Of a stretch of 64,000 bases of DNA, positions 39,755 to 52,400 are shown in pieces (the stretch's first letter is position 1; the number at the start of each line of letters is the position of its first letter). The notes beneath the pieces are model-generated. The model was not told where the DNA came from. It made no database searches and saw only the letters and a list, made by a program, of their open reading frames with translations. Both the position numbers and the translations under genes were made by a program. Where the stretch lies: contig OZ007583.1 of NCBI GenBank assembly GCA_963931925.1, positions 11,485,276 through 11,549,275 on the forward strand. The letters run 5' to 3'. The DNA comes from Onchidella celtica (lineage: Eukaryota > Mollusca > Gastropoda > Systellommatophora > Onchidiidae).

Positions 39755-40431
39755 GCTCCAACCACCTTATGAAGCAGGCTGACGTGGCGGAACAACACCC
39801 AACTGCCTGGGGGCTGCCCAGGTTACGGCGGGCGGTAGTTGATCAATGCAGCTGAAAAGCCGCTCCCACCGACAGAGGGGACCCCTGGCGCTCATCCGTA
39901 CGCCAAATGGATTGAGCTTATCACCGGTAACTGCCACCTCCCGTGTTGTGCCCATCCGTAACGGATGGCTGGAGTGTCCTCTCCAAATCGGAAATGGGTG
40001 GGCTTATAGAGGAGAGACAGACGCTTGCCAAGCCCGAGCAAACGCCTCCTCGTTTTGCTGCCTTGCCTGGGCTATTTTTAAGAGATGGTGCTTTGCCCAG
40101 AGGCACCACCCCTCTCTCTGCCATTCTAGTTAAACCCAAAGGAGAGACCAGGTCAATACATTTGGAACTAGTCCGGCTGCAGGAGATGCTGGAAGCCAGT
40201 TTGATGCAGTTCTCCCTGACAACCACCTTCGGGTCTCCACTCCTGATTTTCTGTCTGGGTTTACTCCCATAGCCTTTGCTATCATAGCAACACACAAGGC
40301 AGTGTGGTATTTGTATTCAGGGTTACCTTCCCCTAGTCTTCCTCTCTCCCGAGATGACCCACAAGACAGTGGGGGTGACAGTAGCAGGCTGTATTGTGTA
40401 CTGTCATACAATAGCAGAAAACTCTGGCCTG
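39755..40431 (-). other. LINE 5' leader
   Basis: This is GC-richer sequence upstream of the LINE frame. A 62-codon open segment (39767-39955), in the same frame as the main protein, ends in TAA at 39767-39769, is followed by four codons (Gly-Gly-Trp-Ser) and then TAG. Whether this is a small leader peptide or chance is unknown. No similarity to a gag-like ORF1 was recognised. Confidence 0.5.
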
Positions 40432-41714
40432 ACTAAGAAAATACAGAATTAGGAAATCATGGTGTGCGCTTCTTGTCCCCCAGCATCTGACTATGGCTGA
40501 TTGGGCTTAATATAATACGATATCTCCTGTACTAAGCCATTTTACGGTGTGCACTTCTTGTCCGCCAGCATCAGTTCTGTCTGTGTCTGACTGGGCTTAT
40601 CATAGTATATCTCCTGTAATAAGCCCAGTAAAACACAGTCAGCTTCTGCCACTGTTCCTTTGGTGTACATTTTGCTACAGGGCTTAGTATGACATCTCCC
40701 TAAGGCTGTGCAAAATGCTGAACAGTTTAAATTTTTGAATACATGTACTTATAAATGATGGAAACAAGAAACAAAATACCAGTAGCAGTAAATTTGTAAA
40801 ATCCTGGCAGCCTGCATCATCACTTTCATGAAAGAAGAGATGGCGTTACAAGATGACAACAGTCATAAGAAGAAGAGTCACTGTTTCTAGTGCATTGCCA
40901 CACATTCTCAAATAATGTAACAGTGATAGGGTCCATTTGCACTGCACTTTCTTCAGGCATTTAAAGCAACAAAAGAGACCTTTGAAACTCAGTTCTCACA
41001 GCTTTATATTGATTGCCACAACATTCGTCAATCCAATCACCAAAATCAACAAAAAATGTATACTTTACAGGAAATGTCTACTGAGGCGACTAATCCATGA
41101 CCCTCATGGCATTATTATCTCAGGTCAACAAGACATGGTTATCTCCTTCTTGGTGAAAATGGAGATAAATAATTACTTTCACAACTGATGTGATGATTTA
41201 AGGGTTATGCATGATATATGATAGGGTGTAAGTTTGCCTTTGAGTACTTGAATAAAGACTGAAAATAATATAAAAAGTAAGTGCCAAACCCACTGAAATC
41301 CAGGCCACTGATTCTATGATCTAAACATCTGAATAATGGAACACCTACAGGCAGAGCCAAGGATATTCATTGGTCTGTCTTTTTCTTATAACTTTCCATG
41401 CTTTTCACCAATATGTTGGTGCAGAATCTTGACACTAATTAGTGAAACATTCACAAATCTGCGCTTCAGTCCCTAATAAGCCGTCTCTACCAAGTGTAAA
41501 ATAATCTCATACCATTTCCTTGTTAATTTTCTGAATATGTATCCCTTAGTGTTGGAACAAAACAATCAAACAAAAATAACTGGTTTCATTACAAGGAAAT
41601 ATAAGTGAACTGTGCTCCTGAGATTGAACTAGACCTAATTTTGGTAGGAAAAATAGGAACCAAAACTGACTTCGCATGATGAAACTGTCACAAATCCCAG
41701 ACTGGGAGATGCGA

Positions 41715-42819
41715 TGGTTATCACGAAAGAACAAGTATAACACTTAACAGAACAACCCATCAGACTCACACATTTATTAAACATAAATATAAAGATAAGG
41801 ATAACAGTGCAATTACATACATACATTATATTCTTCAAGTTAACTGCCGTCCACGGCCTTCTTCCGTAAGCACACTTCCTCGGGTCCACAACCCGGTAAT
41901 TACTCTAAAGACACCTCGGCCTCAGCCTCTCCACTCAGGGTCTTAATGACACACTAATATTCTTTCACACCACAGTCTCTCAATAGCGCCTCCCTATGGC
42001 AATACACCTTAGCCTCCTATACACCTCACGTGGCCATAGCACGTTAATACTTCAATTCACATGAATATCTCATTCGCACAGTAATACATCCATGTCACAG
42101 TAGCACATCTTAATAGCACATTCACAATCATATATACATCCCTGTCTGTGGCCAGACTGCCACGACTCATGTGCTGCGACTGTCCTACACCGACAGCTTC
42201 ACTCCTGGCCTATGTGTGGCCTTCGGCCCTATGCTGGCCTATCCCCTGTGCTCACCTTAGGCGGCGCTTCGGCCCGACCCCGGCACCTACAAAAATAACA
42301 TTACATTGGTATAATACCATACCATTTCTAATCACTTCACCCCTCATTACAACTCATGAAGCGTACACACAATAGTTCACATTTCACTCACCAAACATCT
42401 TACGGTAACACCTCCACCGTATTACACCCTACTCACTCTCGCTACAAATCCATGAAGCTAACTTCCATCTATCGCTCATGGCGCACATTGCTATATACAG
42501 TATCAAGGACTTCCACATTCCTCACATATACTTATTTACATCATGGTCGTAGACGAATATAATACATCAATCATAATTATCAATCATCGTTCCACCTACC
42601 AGTCATCACTGGAAACACTGTCACAATCTCACGACTGTTCTCACTTACGTCCGTCCCCTGGGACCTTCTAACTTGCAGTGATAGTAGTACAGCGCTCTCG
42701 CCTCATGCAGACCCCCCCACTCACAACATGCACGCTTTTCATTACCCGTGGGCCGTGGGTTAACTTTACTCTATCCCCTTCCCCCGTAACTACTGATCCC
42801 AGCTCACCTACTCGTGACA
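41715..42819 (-). mobile_element. Possible solo LTR, about 1.1 kb
   Basis: The region differs sharply from its surroundings: the plus strand is poor in G and rich in C. Read on the minus strand it opens TGTCACGAG, closes CGTGATAACCA, and has an AATAAA (41775-41780) about 60 bases from that end. This layout (TG...CA, late poly(A) hexamer) is typical of a Ty3/gypsy-type LTR. No internal coding region lies beside it, so it would be a solitary relic. A flanking duplication was not clear, so age and ends are uncertain. Confidence 0.35.
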
Positions 42820-43687
42820 GAAACAAACCAACTGCTCTTGGACTGGTGCAATGGTTTTGCTTTCACACTGAAAGTGTTGGGCTGGACATCAAGGAGAACA
42901 TGAGAAGTCAATGCAATTTTAGCACAGATATTTAAAGTCTAACTTTGGCCATTATTTAACACAGTGACAATATTTTCTGGGCATATGACACTTTTATTAT
43001 TTTCAAAACATGTCAACAGCAAGTCTGATCAAATACATGGCTGACATAACAATGCGTAATAATATATTTTAACACTACCAAATCCTGAACAAAAGTTATC
43101 TAAAGTAGACTAAAGCTTTCAAAAGTTTCATATTCTGAACATGGGGTCACAAAATCTGTAAAGTGATTATGATTTCACAATTCTTCCATGAATAAAGAAT
43201 TGGGAACTGTGCTACAACTATGCTTAAAGCCCACCGAGTAATACAGATACAAAATACATGTAATGTATTTAATAAACACCGGCACATATTTGCTACACTT
43301 GCCAGTTGCATTTTCAAAAAAGTAGATCTACACAAAATAACAGTGGGGCAAAAAAGAAAGCAAAATAATTTGAAGTGACTTACACTTACAGGAGTTGTTG
43401 CTTAAGAGAATACTGAACAAACACCTGCAGTATTCAAAATGTTATTCCCCCTTACACATGACATTAGCTACCAATGAAATGGGGAAAACCCATCTTCACC
43501 CAAAATGTACACGTAGTTTCTCTGAATTGTACAAATAGTCGATGTGTTTTCACAACATAAGTCAACAACTACACAAGCTGATATTTCAACACTTGGTGTG
43601 ATTATAAAATTCAACAATACAGCAGCATTTTATCAGTACATGTAATTGATTATCATATTATGAGCAGTGTTAGTGTCTGGTTTTGTG

Positions 43688-44167
43688 ATCCGTGACCATT
43701 CCCTAAAACTAGTAATTGGTTTTGGCTACTTTTCAGGAGAAGAAAAAACTGTTTTAGTTTAGCACAAATGGTCTAGTTACAATGAATTTTTGAAAGTTTG
43801 CTATTCAAGTATTAATTTTCTGGCTTAGGGCTCTGTAACCAAGATCATCTGATTCTATTTGAATATTATATCGATGGTGTCAGGCGCAAACTGACCAAGT
43901 CCAAAAATTTCATATTACTTTATATAGTACCAATTTATGAAGCCTGGAATCCTGCATCATATGTAAAAGTAGCTGTTACCATTATCCAGCAGAAATGCTC
44001 AAAATAAGCATGGGATCAAACCGACTAGACCCATTTCCGACTAGTTTTACTCCTGCAAAATTTGCTTATTTCGACTTGGCCAATTTGCTCCTGACACCAT
44101 CAATATGTAGTTGAAAATGGATTTTTTGAATTTTTGAGTTACTACAGCCTAAGGGAACAGTGATGAT
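43688..44167 (-). mobile_element. MITE family A, copy 3, split by another element
   Basis: It reads in the opposite sense to copies 1 and 2: left CGTGACCATTCCCTAAAACT, right TACAGCCTAAGGGAACAGTG. The continuity of the family sequence is broken at about 43872 and resumes at about 44104, so the family A copy is older than its insert. Located about 1.3 kb beyond the NUB1 stop. Confidence 0.75.
43872..44104. mobile_element. Small TIR element inserted in MITE A copy 3
   Basis: Inverted ends ATGGTGTCAGGCGCAAACTG (left) and AATTTGCTCCTGACACCAT (right) are about 28 bp long with few mismatches. The body is about 230 bp and AT-rich. The flanking ATC may be a short duplication; the superfamily is not recognised. 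The only copy seen in this window. Confidence 0.65.
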
Positions 44168-44915
44168 TTGCTGCCGTTCTGAAGAAAAAGAAATTTCAAC
44201 AAAGAATAAACTCTACTGAAAACTTAATCTTTGTCAAACTTGTCACTCAAACTGGTGTGACAGTTGTTCGACTTCACAACACAGAAAACACATGTCTCTG
44301 AGTTTGACATTCAGATCTGAATAGCAGTGAAGATTTTCAGTCCCATTTGGTATGTAGTTGACCATGTCACATACTGGTGCATCGACAATTTTAGTGATTT
44401 TGACTATCTTATCATTGCACACGGTGAGATCTGCCATGCAAGACCCAGCGATGTATGTGTCCATTTCATAGTTTCAAGGAAAATACCAAAAACTTGCATG
44501 GCATAGCCCGTCTACACATATAAATGCCCTAATTTATAAGTTTGCATGGCAGTTAATAATTAGTGCCTGATAAATTTTTCAATATAAGTAAATAAAAGAA
44601 TTGTGTGTGACACTAGTTCAAAGGAACAATAAAGAAGATAAAGGCAAAGTTGTCAGTTACGTGGCTCTGCCTCTGGCCAGCAGAGATCTATATTCTCACA
44701 AGATGAGATATTGATATCTTTAATAGCTCCGAAAGTGACCGAAACTTGGAAACACTGTCCTGTAAATTGAAAAAATATCTGATACACCAGTATGTGGGAT
44801 GGATCAACCAAATTAAATTTCTGCACCAGAAAGGAAAATCTCAACCATTTCCTTGCAGAGAATGTTAATGCTCCATACAGCAAGCCCTCAAATATTCTTT
44901 CCTGGAAAGAAATCT

Positions 44916-44921
44916 TTTATT
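44916..44921 (-). terminator. Candidate NUB1 poly(A) signal
   Basis: The hexamer AATAAA on the minus strand lies about 565 bases after the stop codon. If used, the 3' UTR would include the whole of MITE family C copy 1 (45087-45348). No closer canonical hexamer was noticed, so the call rests on motif and position only. Confidence 0.35.
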
Positions 44922-45086
44922 TCATTCAGAAAATTCTGATCTTTAGTGCAACTCGCCGCCTGATGACCAGAACTGACAAGGTCCATTATGACCAATTTTG
45001 CGATTATATCCACATTTGGCTTTTCCAATGGTCTTCCATAGTTGTTTATGTGTAATCTTTCAAATAGCTTCAGAAAAGCAATTCCA

Positions 45087-45348
45087 GATATTGTCACTGC
45101 TTTACTCTAATGCAGTTAAATCATTAAAAGACATTAAGAAAAAAGTGTTTCTTTTCCTATCATCTGGTGACTACGCCATTACGATTCCATGGACTATTAC
45201 ATTTTCCTATTGGCGCATTTCTTTTTCTGTCCCCAAAAAATATTACCTGATACTGTGATAGCCCTCATGCTCAGGAATGCAATGAAGCGCCAGTTGCCTT
45301 TGGCATAAGTCTGACATCCCGCATTATCGGAGAGCAGTGACAATATGT
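45087..45348. mobile_element. MITE family C, copy 1 (NUB1 3' side)
   Basis: Ends ATATTGTCACTGCTTTACTC and the inverse AGAGCAGTGACAATATG. It shares TATTACATTTTCCTATTGGC, GCATTTCTTT and GCCTTTGGCATAAGTCTGAC with copy 2. It lies 139 bases past the NUB1 stop and so may be transcribed in the 3' UTR. Confidence 0.78.
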
Positions 45349-45486
45349 TTATGTCCACAGGTTTATACAATATATATGTTATTGTGCCAGCACTGACTGA
45401 TATTTTCTTCAAGTGCTTTCTTTTGGATATTGTCCATTCTGGTAATCAGCTGACAAAATTTTCGAACACTTTATAACAGAGAAAAT

Positions 45487-46421
45487 TCACGCCCTGGGAG
45501 GCAAACTTTCAATCAAGCCTTGATACTTGTGCAAGATTTCCTTCTCTTCTGTGAGTGTTAGGTCCAGGTGATCATTGGCATCTGTACTGATGTCTGACAC
45601 GAAGGAATCCAGGGCTTCTTTGTCTTCTTTCTTCAACTTTTTCCTGCCGTCTCTGCTCTCAGGGCTTGACAAATCTGAGAAGGTCACATAAACACACACA
45701 CAAATTTGTTAACCTGAACATTTTTCAAGTTTGTTAATGTTAACTTTTCAATCAAGGATGACACATTTAACCATGATGGCATGATAATAGATTTACCCAA
45801 AAATTAAAAAAAAAAAAGTCAGCAATGATGATGACCATATCATGATGCAATAATCAGTCTTTGATAACAATTCTTGGAAAGCTATCGAAAATGTCCTTCA
45901 CTGTCAAAATTTGCATTTTAACATTCACACTGAAGACACGTTGTCACCATTTCCTAAGACTGTAATAAATCAAAAATTTTAAAAATTGATTTTTTATTAT
46001 ATGTTCAGCTACATCAAAAGCGTATCGAACGATTTTGGTTCTAGACGTCTGAGCTAAAAAATGATCAAATAGCAAACATTCAAAACGCCATCACCACTAG
46101 ACCTTTGTGTGCAAAAATGAAACAGTTGTGTGCTTCTCCTAAAAAGTGGTGAAAAGCAATTACTACAGTTTTAGAGAACGGTGGCATAGGACACAAGGGG
46201 CAGAAAATCAAAGACTCTCAGTCTCAACGCTCACCTGACCCAGATGCTGAAGACATATCCGAGGCAGAGGCATCCGACTCCGAGGTGGACGAAGCTGAAT
46301 GTGACTGCGGTGGCAAATTTCCGTTGTGCTTCAGCAAATTGTCCACCGCGCGCTGGACATTCCCAAGGTACTGTCTCAAGGCGTGCTCAGCTTGATCCAC
46401 ACTGAAACCCAGACAGACCAC
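45487..46421 (-). CDS. NUB1: NUB1 exons 15-16: UBA domain 3, Ser-rich linker and C-terminus
   Basis: Exon 15 (46235-46421) encodes VVCLGFSVDQAEHALRQYLG and the rest of UBA3, then a Ser/Ala/Asp-rich linker. Exon 16 (45487-45674) encodes a Lys/Glu-rich tail ending SLPPRA and a TGA at 45487-45489. The acidic EEKEILHKY segment matches the human DEEIIIAEY tail. The intron between them holds MITE family A copy 4, starting 48 bases after the donor. Confidence 0.94.
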
Positions 46422-49400
46422 CTGGAAGGCAGTAAAAATCCCTTTTCTAAATTTCCAACAATACATATACACTTGTTTCTTACTTAATCAAATCATAGTT
46501 GGAAAACTTCAGACACAGGTATAGCACAAAACAATTCGCAGTCACTCAATATTATAGATCATGTCAGGATGGAAAACAGAAGGATGAAATTACTGTGAAA
46601 TTTCCGCTGAATGACCCCCAGTTCCACAATGTGAACTGCATCCAAACCTACCTATTCTGAACTCCTTATCATAATGACAGTTGTTAGAGGACCGAGGACT
46701 AATTATTAAGCCAATTAGAGAAACTACTGGGTTGTGTTCATTGCCTAGCTTACTACATTCCTTCAACTCTTTCCCTATGGTACATAACACACTGCGTAGC
46801 ATGCTTCCCTAGCGGCAGCCGCTACAACGCAGCCTGCGTTGTGATGTTGTAAAGGTATTCCTCGACCACTGTGTTGGGAATTAACATCCGGTGATGTTGA
46901 AACTTAAGAACAGAATTCCTGGTGTGTCCAGCGATAACATGAGTGCGGTAAGTGTATAGTTTGGACAGCTGTTGTGTAGTAACGTGATCTTTGTTTACAA
47001 ATGCACTCTACAGTATGGCAGTCAACCACAGGAGGTGCTCCGTCCAGAATGGAACACTGGTCCGCAGGGAAATACTTAACAACAGCCATAATACTAAAGC
47101 TGCAAACATTTAACATCAAAATTCACAGTTATGCAAAGAGTAGAGAAGGAACCAACAAGAACTAAGGTTGTGAAATGCATGTTTCCCCAGTATTTTCCTT
47201 CACATTATTTTGTACACCATGAAAATTTAATGACGCATCAGAAAGTGCAGCCAAACTACCAAAAGATGGCAATGGAAGAAGTAGCTTAGTTTTTTTCACC
47301 AAACCAGGACAGGAAAAGCTAGGATAATACTGTATTAGAATATATTGTCACTTTTCCCTGAAGCTGCAGCTACTAAAAAATTAAAAGAAAAATTTTTTAA
47401 ATATATTTTCAACTACGTTTGAAGCCGCATTGAATGACCTTGGTTATACACTCCTAAGCCAAAAAATAACTGAATAGTAAAATGTCAAACATTCATCGTA
47501 ACTAGATCAGTTGTGCTAAAATGGAACAGTTTTTTGCTTCTCCTAAAAAGTAGCCAAAACTGGTTACTGCAGTTTCGGGGAAGAGTGATGATATGATGTG
47601 ACCCTCATGGAATAGGCAGGGCTCAATTTCCACATTGTCCAGCCTGAGCATAGTATGGATCTGTACCCATAATTTCCTTTGTGCATCACCAACAACATTT
47701 CTTTTAACATGGATTTAGGTGAAAACTGCATGTTTCTAAGCTTTACAACTGTCTCTGAGTTCTCTGTGCAAGTTTCACTAAATGTTATTACTTATACATA
47801 CCGTCACTGCTCTACACTAATGGCGTGAGTAATTTTTTACACTTTTGAGATATTAATAAAAAACTGTTCTTTTTCCTGTTCTTAAGTGCCGTTGCTAGGG
47901 GACCATGGCAGTTTATATTATAAACCATGGCTGAACAGTGAACACAACTCAGTATTTTCTCTATTCCCCTCTAAATTAGTCTACAATCGCCCAACAGCTA
48001 TTTGATGACTTATGACAATGAGATTCTACTGGATTATTACATTTTGCCATTGGCGCATTTCTTTATCTATACTATTATCTGCCCAGGAATGTAATAAACC
48101 GTCAGCTGCCTTTTGGCATAAGTCTGACAAACACCATTATCGTAGAGCAGTGACGATATGATGAATTGTATGCTCTAGACTTACTTGCTGAATCATCTCA
48201 TCTGTGACATTCACTTTTTTCTGCTCCGGGTCAGGCAGGTTTAACAACTCAGGTTTTGTGTTTATAATCTGCAGGGGAAAGATAGGAAAATACTAACTAC
48301 AGAAACTGTATATGATACTATGAAACATTCTCCATAAGACAGAGAAGGGGAAAAGGGGTGGGTGATTCAAATGTTGGATGGTTTTGCATTTTGAATCAAT
48401 GTATATAACTAAACCTTTTACTACCAGGCCCTCTTTAAACTACCAGAATAATGGATTATCGGGCAGAAAGACAGCAGGAAGCAGTAAAATTAAGGAGTGC
48501 AAAACATGCCGGAACAATGTCAGCCTTGTGGCAGTTTTAGCATGACATGGTAATGCTGATATATGGTGGTGCAGCAAGAGGGTAAAAATCCATGAAAATG
48601 TAACACAACTTTATCTGAAATCAATGATAACCAAACAGTCCAGGGCATTCCAGAAAATGCAAATCAGTTAACTAGATCTGTGTAGTACACAGGATCAATG
48701 CATACATGAATTTCTTTGCTGTATATCAAAAGTCTCAGACACAAACGGTCCAACTCCAAATTTTTTTAGCTTTTTTTTTTTTTGTTGAAATAGATGAGGA
48801 CCTCATCCTTCATCATGGATAAAAATATCATACCAACCATGGAACACAATACAAATGTAGGAAATAAAAACAACTCGAACCAAACCATCTATCATAGTTT
48901 GCCTTTTCCATATTGAATTAATTGGTTGTTTGTTTTTCCTTTAGTGATACTGAACTTCTCCATCTGGATGGTTTGTGTATGAGGTCATCGATAAGAACTG
49001 CAAATGAAGAACAGTTGGTATCTTTTCTCTTTCTATACCCTGATTCACACTGCCTTTTCTCTGAGGGCATTAACCTATTCACATCACCCCCCACCTCTCG
49101 GGCATAGGCTGTTTTACAACCAATCGATAACCCATTGCCCTCGAGGTGCGGCCACTCGTTCATGGCACCCAACACCTCCTGGGATAACATATAGTTTCAT
49201 GGCACATACTGTTTTTGTTTTGTATGTTTGTGAACATACAATAGTCATTATTCTTCTTTGAATAAGCCTTCCAATAATACCAAATATCAAACTCTACCTT
49301 TATCGGATTTCACATGAATTTCCAAAAACAACCCAGAAGTGGTCGCCGGTCCATAGAGCAAGAGTGGGCCATCCCATATTTTTGCTATTTTCCAAATAAT

Positions 49401-52400
49401 TTTTTCTATAAACAGAGACTGACTCAACCTTGCTAATAATATCTGTAGTATTCCTGTTTTTGGTTGGTGGATATTTTTAACACAAAATCTTTGCTGTTTC
49501 AAGTCATTACAATCTTCAGTAGCGAAGACTGTCAGCCCTTATTTTCTCAAAACAAAGCAAATGTGGGATGGAACACTTATACTCCAAGGCAACCAATTGT
49601 GTACACAGGGAAAAGCCACTATAAAGAAGGAATGTACAGTGGGCATGTGAGAGCCGTAATTCCACTTAACTGTGACTTGAAAAAAAAAAAAAATATAACA
49701 GCATCTGCATCCCACATACAGCAGATTTTACTTACTTCTATGGCCAAGCTGATGTTATTGTTGGCTTGTCTCAGTGCTTCCGCTGCTGCTCCTGGTGGGA
49801 AGTCCATGTCAATCAAACTGTCGTAGTGTTGGATGTTCACTCTGTGCAGTAAAACAAGACACAGAATAAGTTACGAGGTTAATAAAAATCATATTTTTCA
49901 GGATGTAAAATTTCAGTTATATGAAAGAATATTATTACTGCTTTTAACTAAACTGGCCTATCTCTTTTTTTTTTTGTAGTTCTGAGATAAGGAACAAAAC
50001 TTTAATCAAGGTGAAATAAAATTATATCCCATCATATTATTTGTTTGGCGTAGTATTACTGTGACAACAGCTCTGTCACATCTGTTTTTGTTCACATGCG
50101 AGTGTTGGGCTTAACCTAGGAAAGAACGGCAAAAGTGAAAGACATTATATTAGTGATGATGATGTTTGTCCATTGTTGTCAATGATGATCATGAGTTCAT
50201 CTTCTCCTGGTCTGCAGAGTGTCTTCAAAGGTGGCTGAAAAGTCCAGCCTGGGCACGGAACTGGCTGCCACATATTGCACACTTCGGGCTTTTCACAAGG
50301 CTGGACTGTGTGCAGCTGCAGACCACAGTGCCACAAATGGAGCATTCAGCGATCTTCACCTTGCCTCAAGAAGAAAGCGACAGTGAAAATGAGGCTGAAG
50401 TCCGTGACAGTGACAAAATGGCGGAGGAAGGGCTACTAGGACTGTTTACCTCCAATACCGAAGAAGAAGATTTCAGCGGATTCAGTGGACAGGACGATGA
50501 TGACACTGACTAAATGTGATAGTGGTACATACCCGTATTGTATATATCTGCTGCAGCTCATACACCACTGTGGCTCATTTGTGAAAAAAAGTTCTGATTT
50601 TGTAAAAATTTAGTGGATGCAGCTTATATTCAGGTGCGCTCAAAAGACCGAACTTTATGATAATTCTTTTTGCCATATTTTGACTTTGCTTCAAGCCTTG
50701 CTGCTATCCCACAGATTACAGATTTTTCCGTGATTTTTTTTTTTGGTGTAATATTTTGTCAATCTACTTTCTGAAGTAACAACTATAGCATTATGAAGAC
50801 AAATGTTAGAACATCAACAGTTAGTCCTTAGTTAATGAGAAAACTGCTGCCCATTGACAACATTATTTTGTGTTAACTTACGGTTCTCCTCCAGCTGTCC
50901 TGCCCAGTTTTTTGCTCCTGACTCTCTGATACCATTCTTTCTTAGCTGCCTTGTTGACCTCTTCTTGTTTCTGGATAGGACAACAAACACACAGGATGTC
51001 AAACATACTATTCTTTAGTAAATCACAAGGTGCAGGGCTGAGGACATTTTTGTTTAGGAGCCTGAGTTTGGGTTTGGGTTTAACAGTGCGCTGGCGTAAT
51101 AATGGCCACTTTGCACCTTTTTAGTTAGGAAGCAAGAAATGGAAACAGTGGCACTTTTGTGTCAAAATTCTCGATGACTCTATCTGAACAGTTTTATAAT
51201 GACCAATTCTTTAAAAATGGGTCATGTATTTTTCTCCCTCCCCTCACTCTACAACACCCTCCCCAATTTCTCTCTCTCCTTTTCCTCTCTCTGTTTTTTC
51301 TATGATTATGACCAAATTCATGGTCATGTGTATAATTTTGAGAAGGAGTCACACAAAACAATTTGTTCAAATTGTAATACCTCAGAGAAATTGTGACAAG
51401 TCATGTTTTGTTTTTTTGCACATACAAAATTTTTTTTTTTTAATTTTTAAAAACCTGAGACAAAGAGACCATATTAATTTATCAAACCACATCTTGACAG
51501 AAATGAAAATTTCTGCATGAATTTGTGTTTCAGAAATTGCCACACAGGTCGTGTGGGTGATGCGGTAAAAATATTAAAGTGACACCACTACTGTCATGTT
51601 ATTTCTTTTCAAAGTTACGCCAAAATTGCGACATTATAATTTGACCTTTCATCATTTGTCATACTGTTCACTCACATGCACCAAAGTTATCTTTTGTCTA
51701 AATCTGCCACAACTGTTAATACATATACTAAGTAGCGTTTTAGTTTGGGAACTTAAAACTTCAACATTATCAGCATGTTTGGCAGCAGGAGCTGCTGGAC
51801 TGTTAGACAAAAAACTTGATGGAGACGATCGTCAAACAAAATCAAAACAGGGGATCAAACCTGTTTGTTTTCCATGATATATTCCACAGCCTGAGAAATG
51901 TTTCCATGCTTGGCCCGCAAGCCCAGCCGAGCCTCTCTTTCCGTGAAACCCATCAACATGACTGAAACAACAAAATCAAATATTAAATGAAGCCAACGTA
52001 AAATTTGTGCATGACTATAATGAATAAAGCCTAGCAGAGAATTACAAAAAGTACTGAATTGTCTCGCAATGCGTTTTAGAATATATATCAAGGGCAAGAA
52101 CTAACATTATTTTATCCGCTTTATTTGAAACGGAAAACTTTCCTTTGATTTTAAAAAAACCAGTTGCACCAGACAGCACAGAGGTCATGGACCTAGAAAA
52201 ATCTAAATCAGAAAAGTTCCTAGTCCCTCCATCCTTCTAATTCATGTCCATGACCATTTTAAAAGATAAACTACGTCAAAAAAAAGAGCAAAATATGTTG
52301 CAAAGCCCTGCATTAGAAACAATAGAGAACAACATACAACTTGTCTTTTTTTTCTGAATTTTATCTTCGTTCTTCCAGAACCAGCTAGCCACTGGGATCA

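Larger units (their letters stand above)
36487..40431 (-). mobile_element. Near-full-length RTE-like LINE retrotransposon
   Basis: The unit runs from the 5' end at 40431 to the 3' end at 36487 and is flanked by a 14-bp target-site duplication (ACTAAGAAAATAYA at 36473-36486 and 40432-40445, one mismatch). It has about 680 bases of 5' leader, one long open frame and a 49-base 3' end without a poly(A) tail. Length (3.9 kb), a single endonuclease-RT frame and the absence of poly(A) suit the RTE group, but the clade is not certain from reading alone. Intact coding capacity and near-identical duplications indicate a young insertion. It landed inside a foldback-like DNA element. Confidence 0.9.
36241..40706. 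mobile_element. Foldback-like DNA element interrupted by the LINE
   Basis: Left part 36241-36486 and right part 40446-40706 are inverted relatives. The outer end GAGGGAGATATCACACTAAG at left is matched in reverse by CTTAGTATGACATCTCCC at right, and both share a block reading AAGTGCACACC / GGTGTGCACTT. The right part is three degenerate tandem units of about 85 bp (starting near 40446, 40535 and 40619), each ending close to ATCTCCTGTA or a variant. Long inverted ends built of internal repeats resemble foldback (TU/FB-type) elements. No protein is encoded. Exact outer ends and the target duplication are not resolved. Confidence 0.65.
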
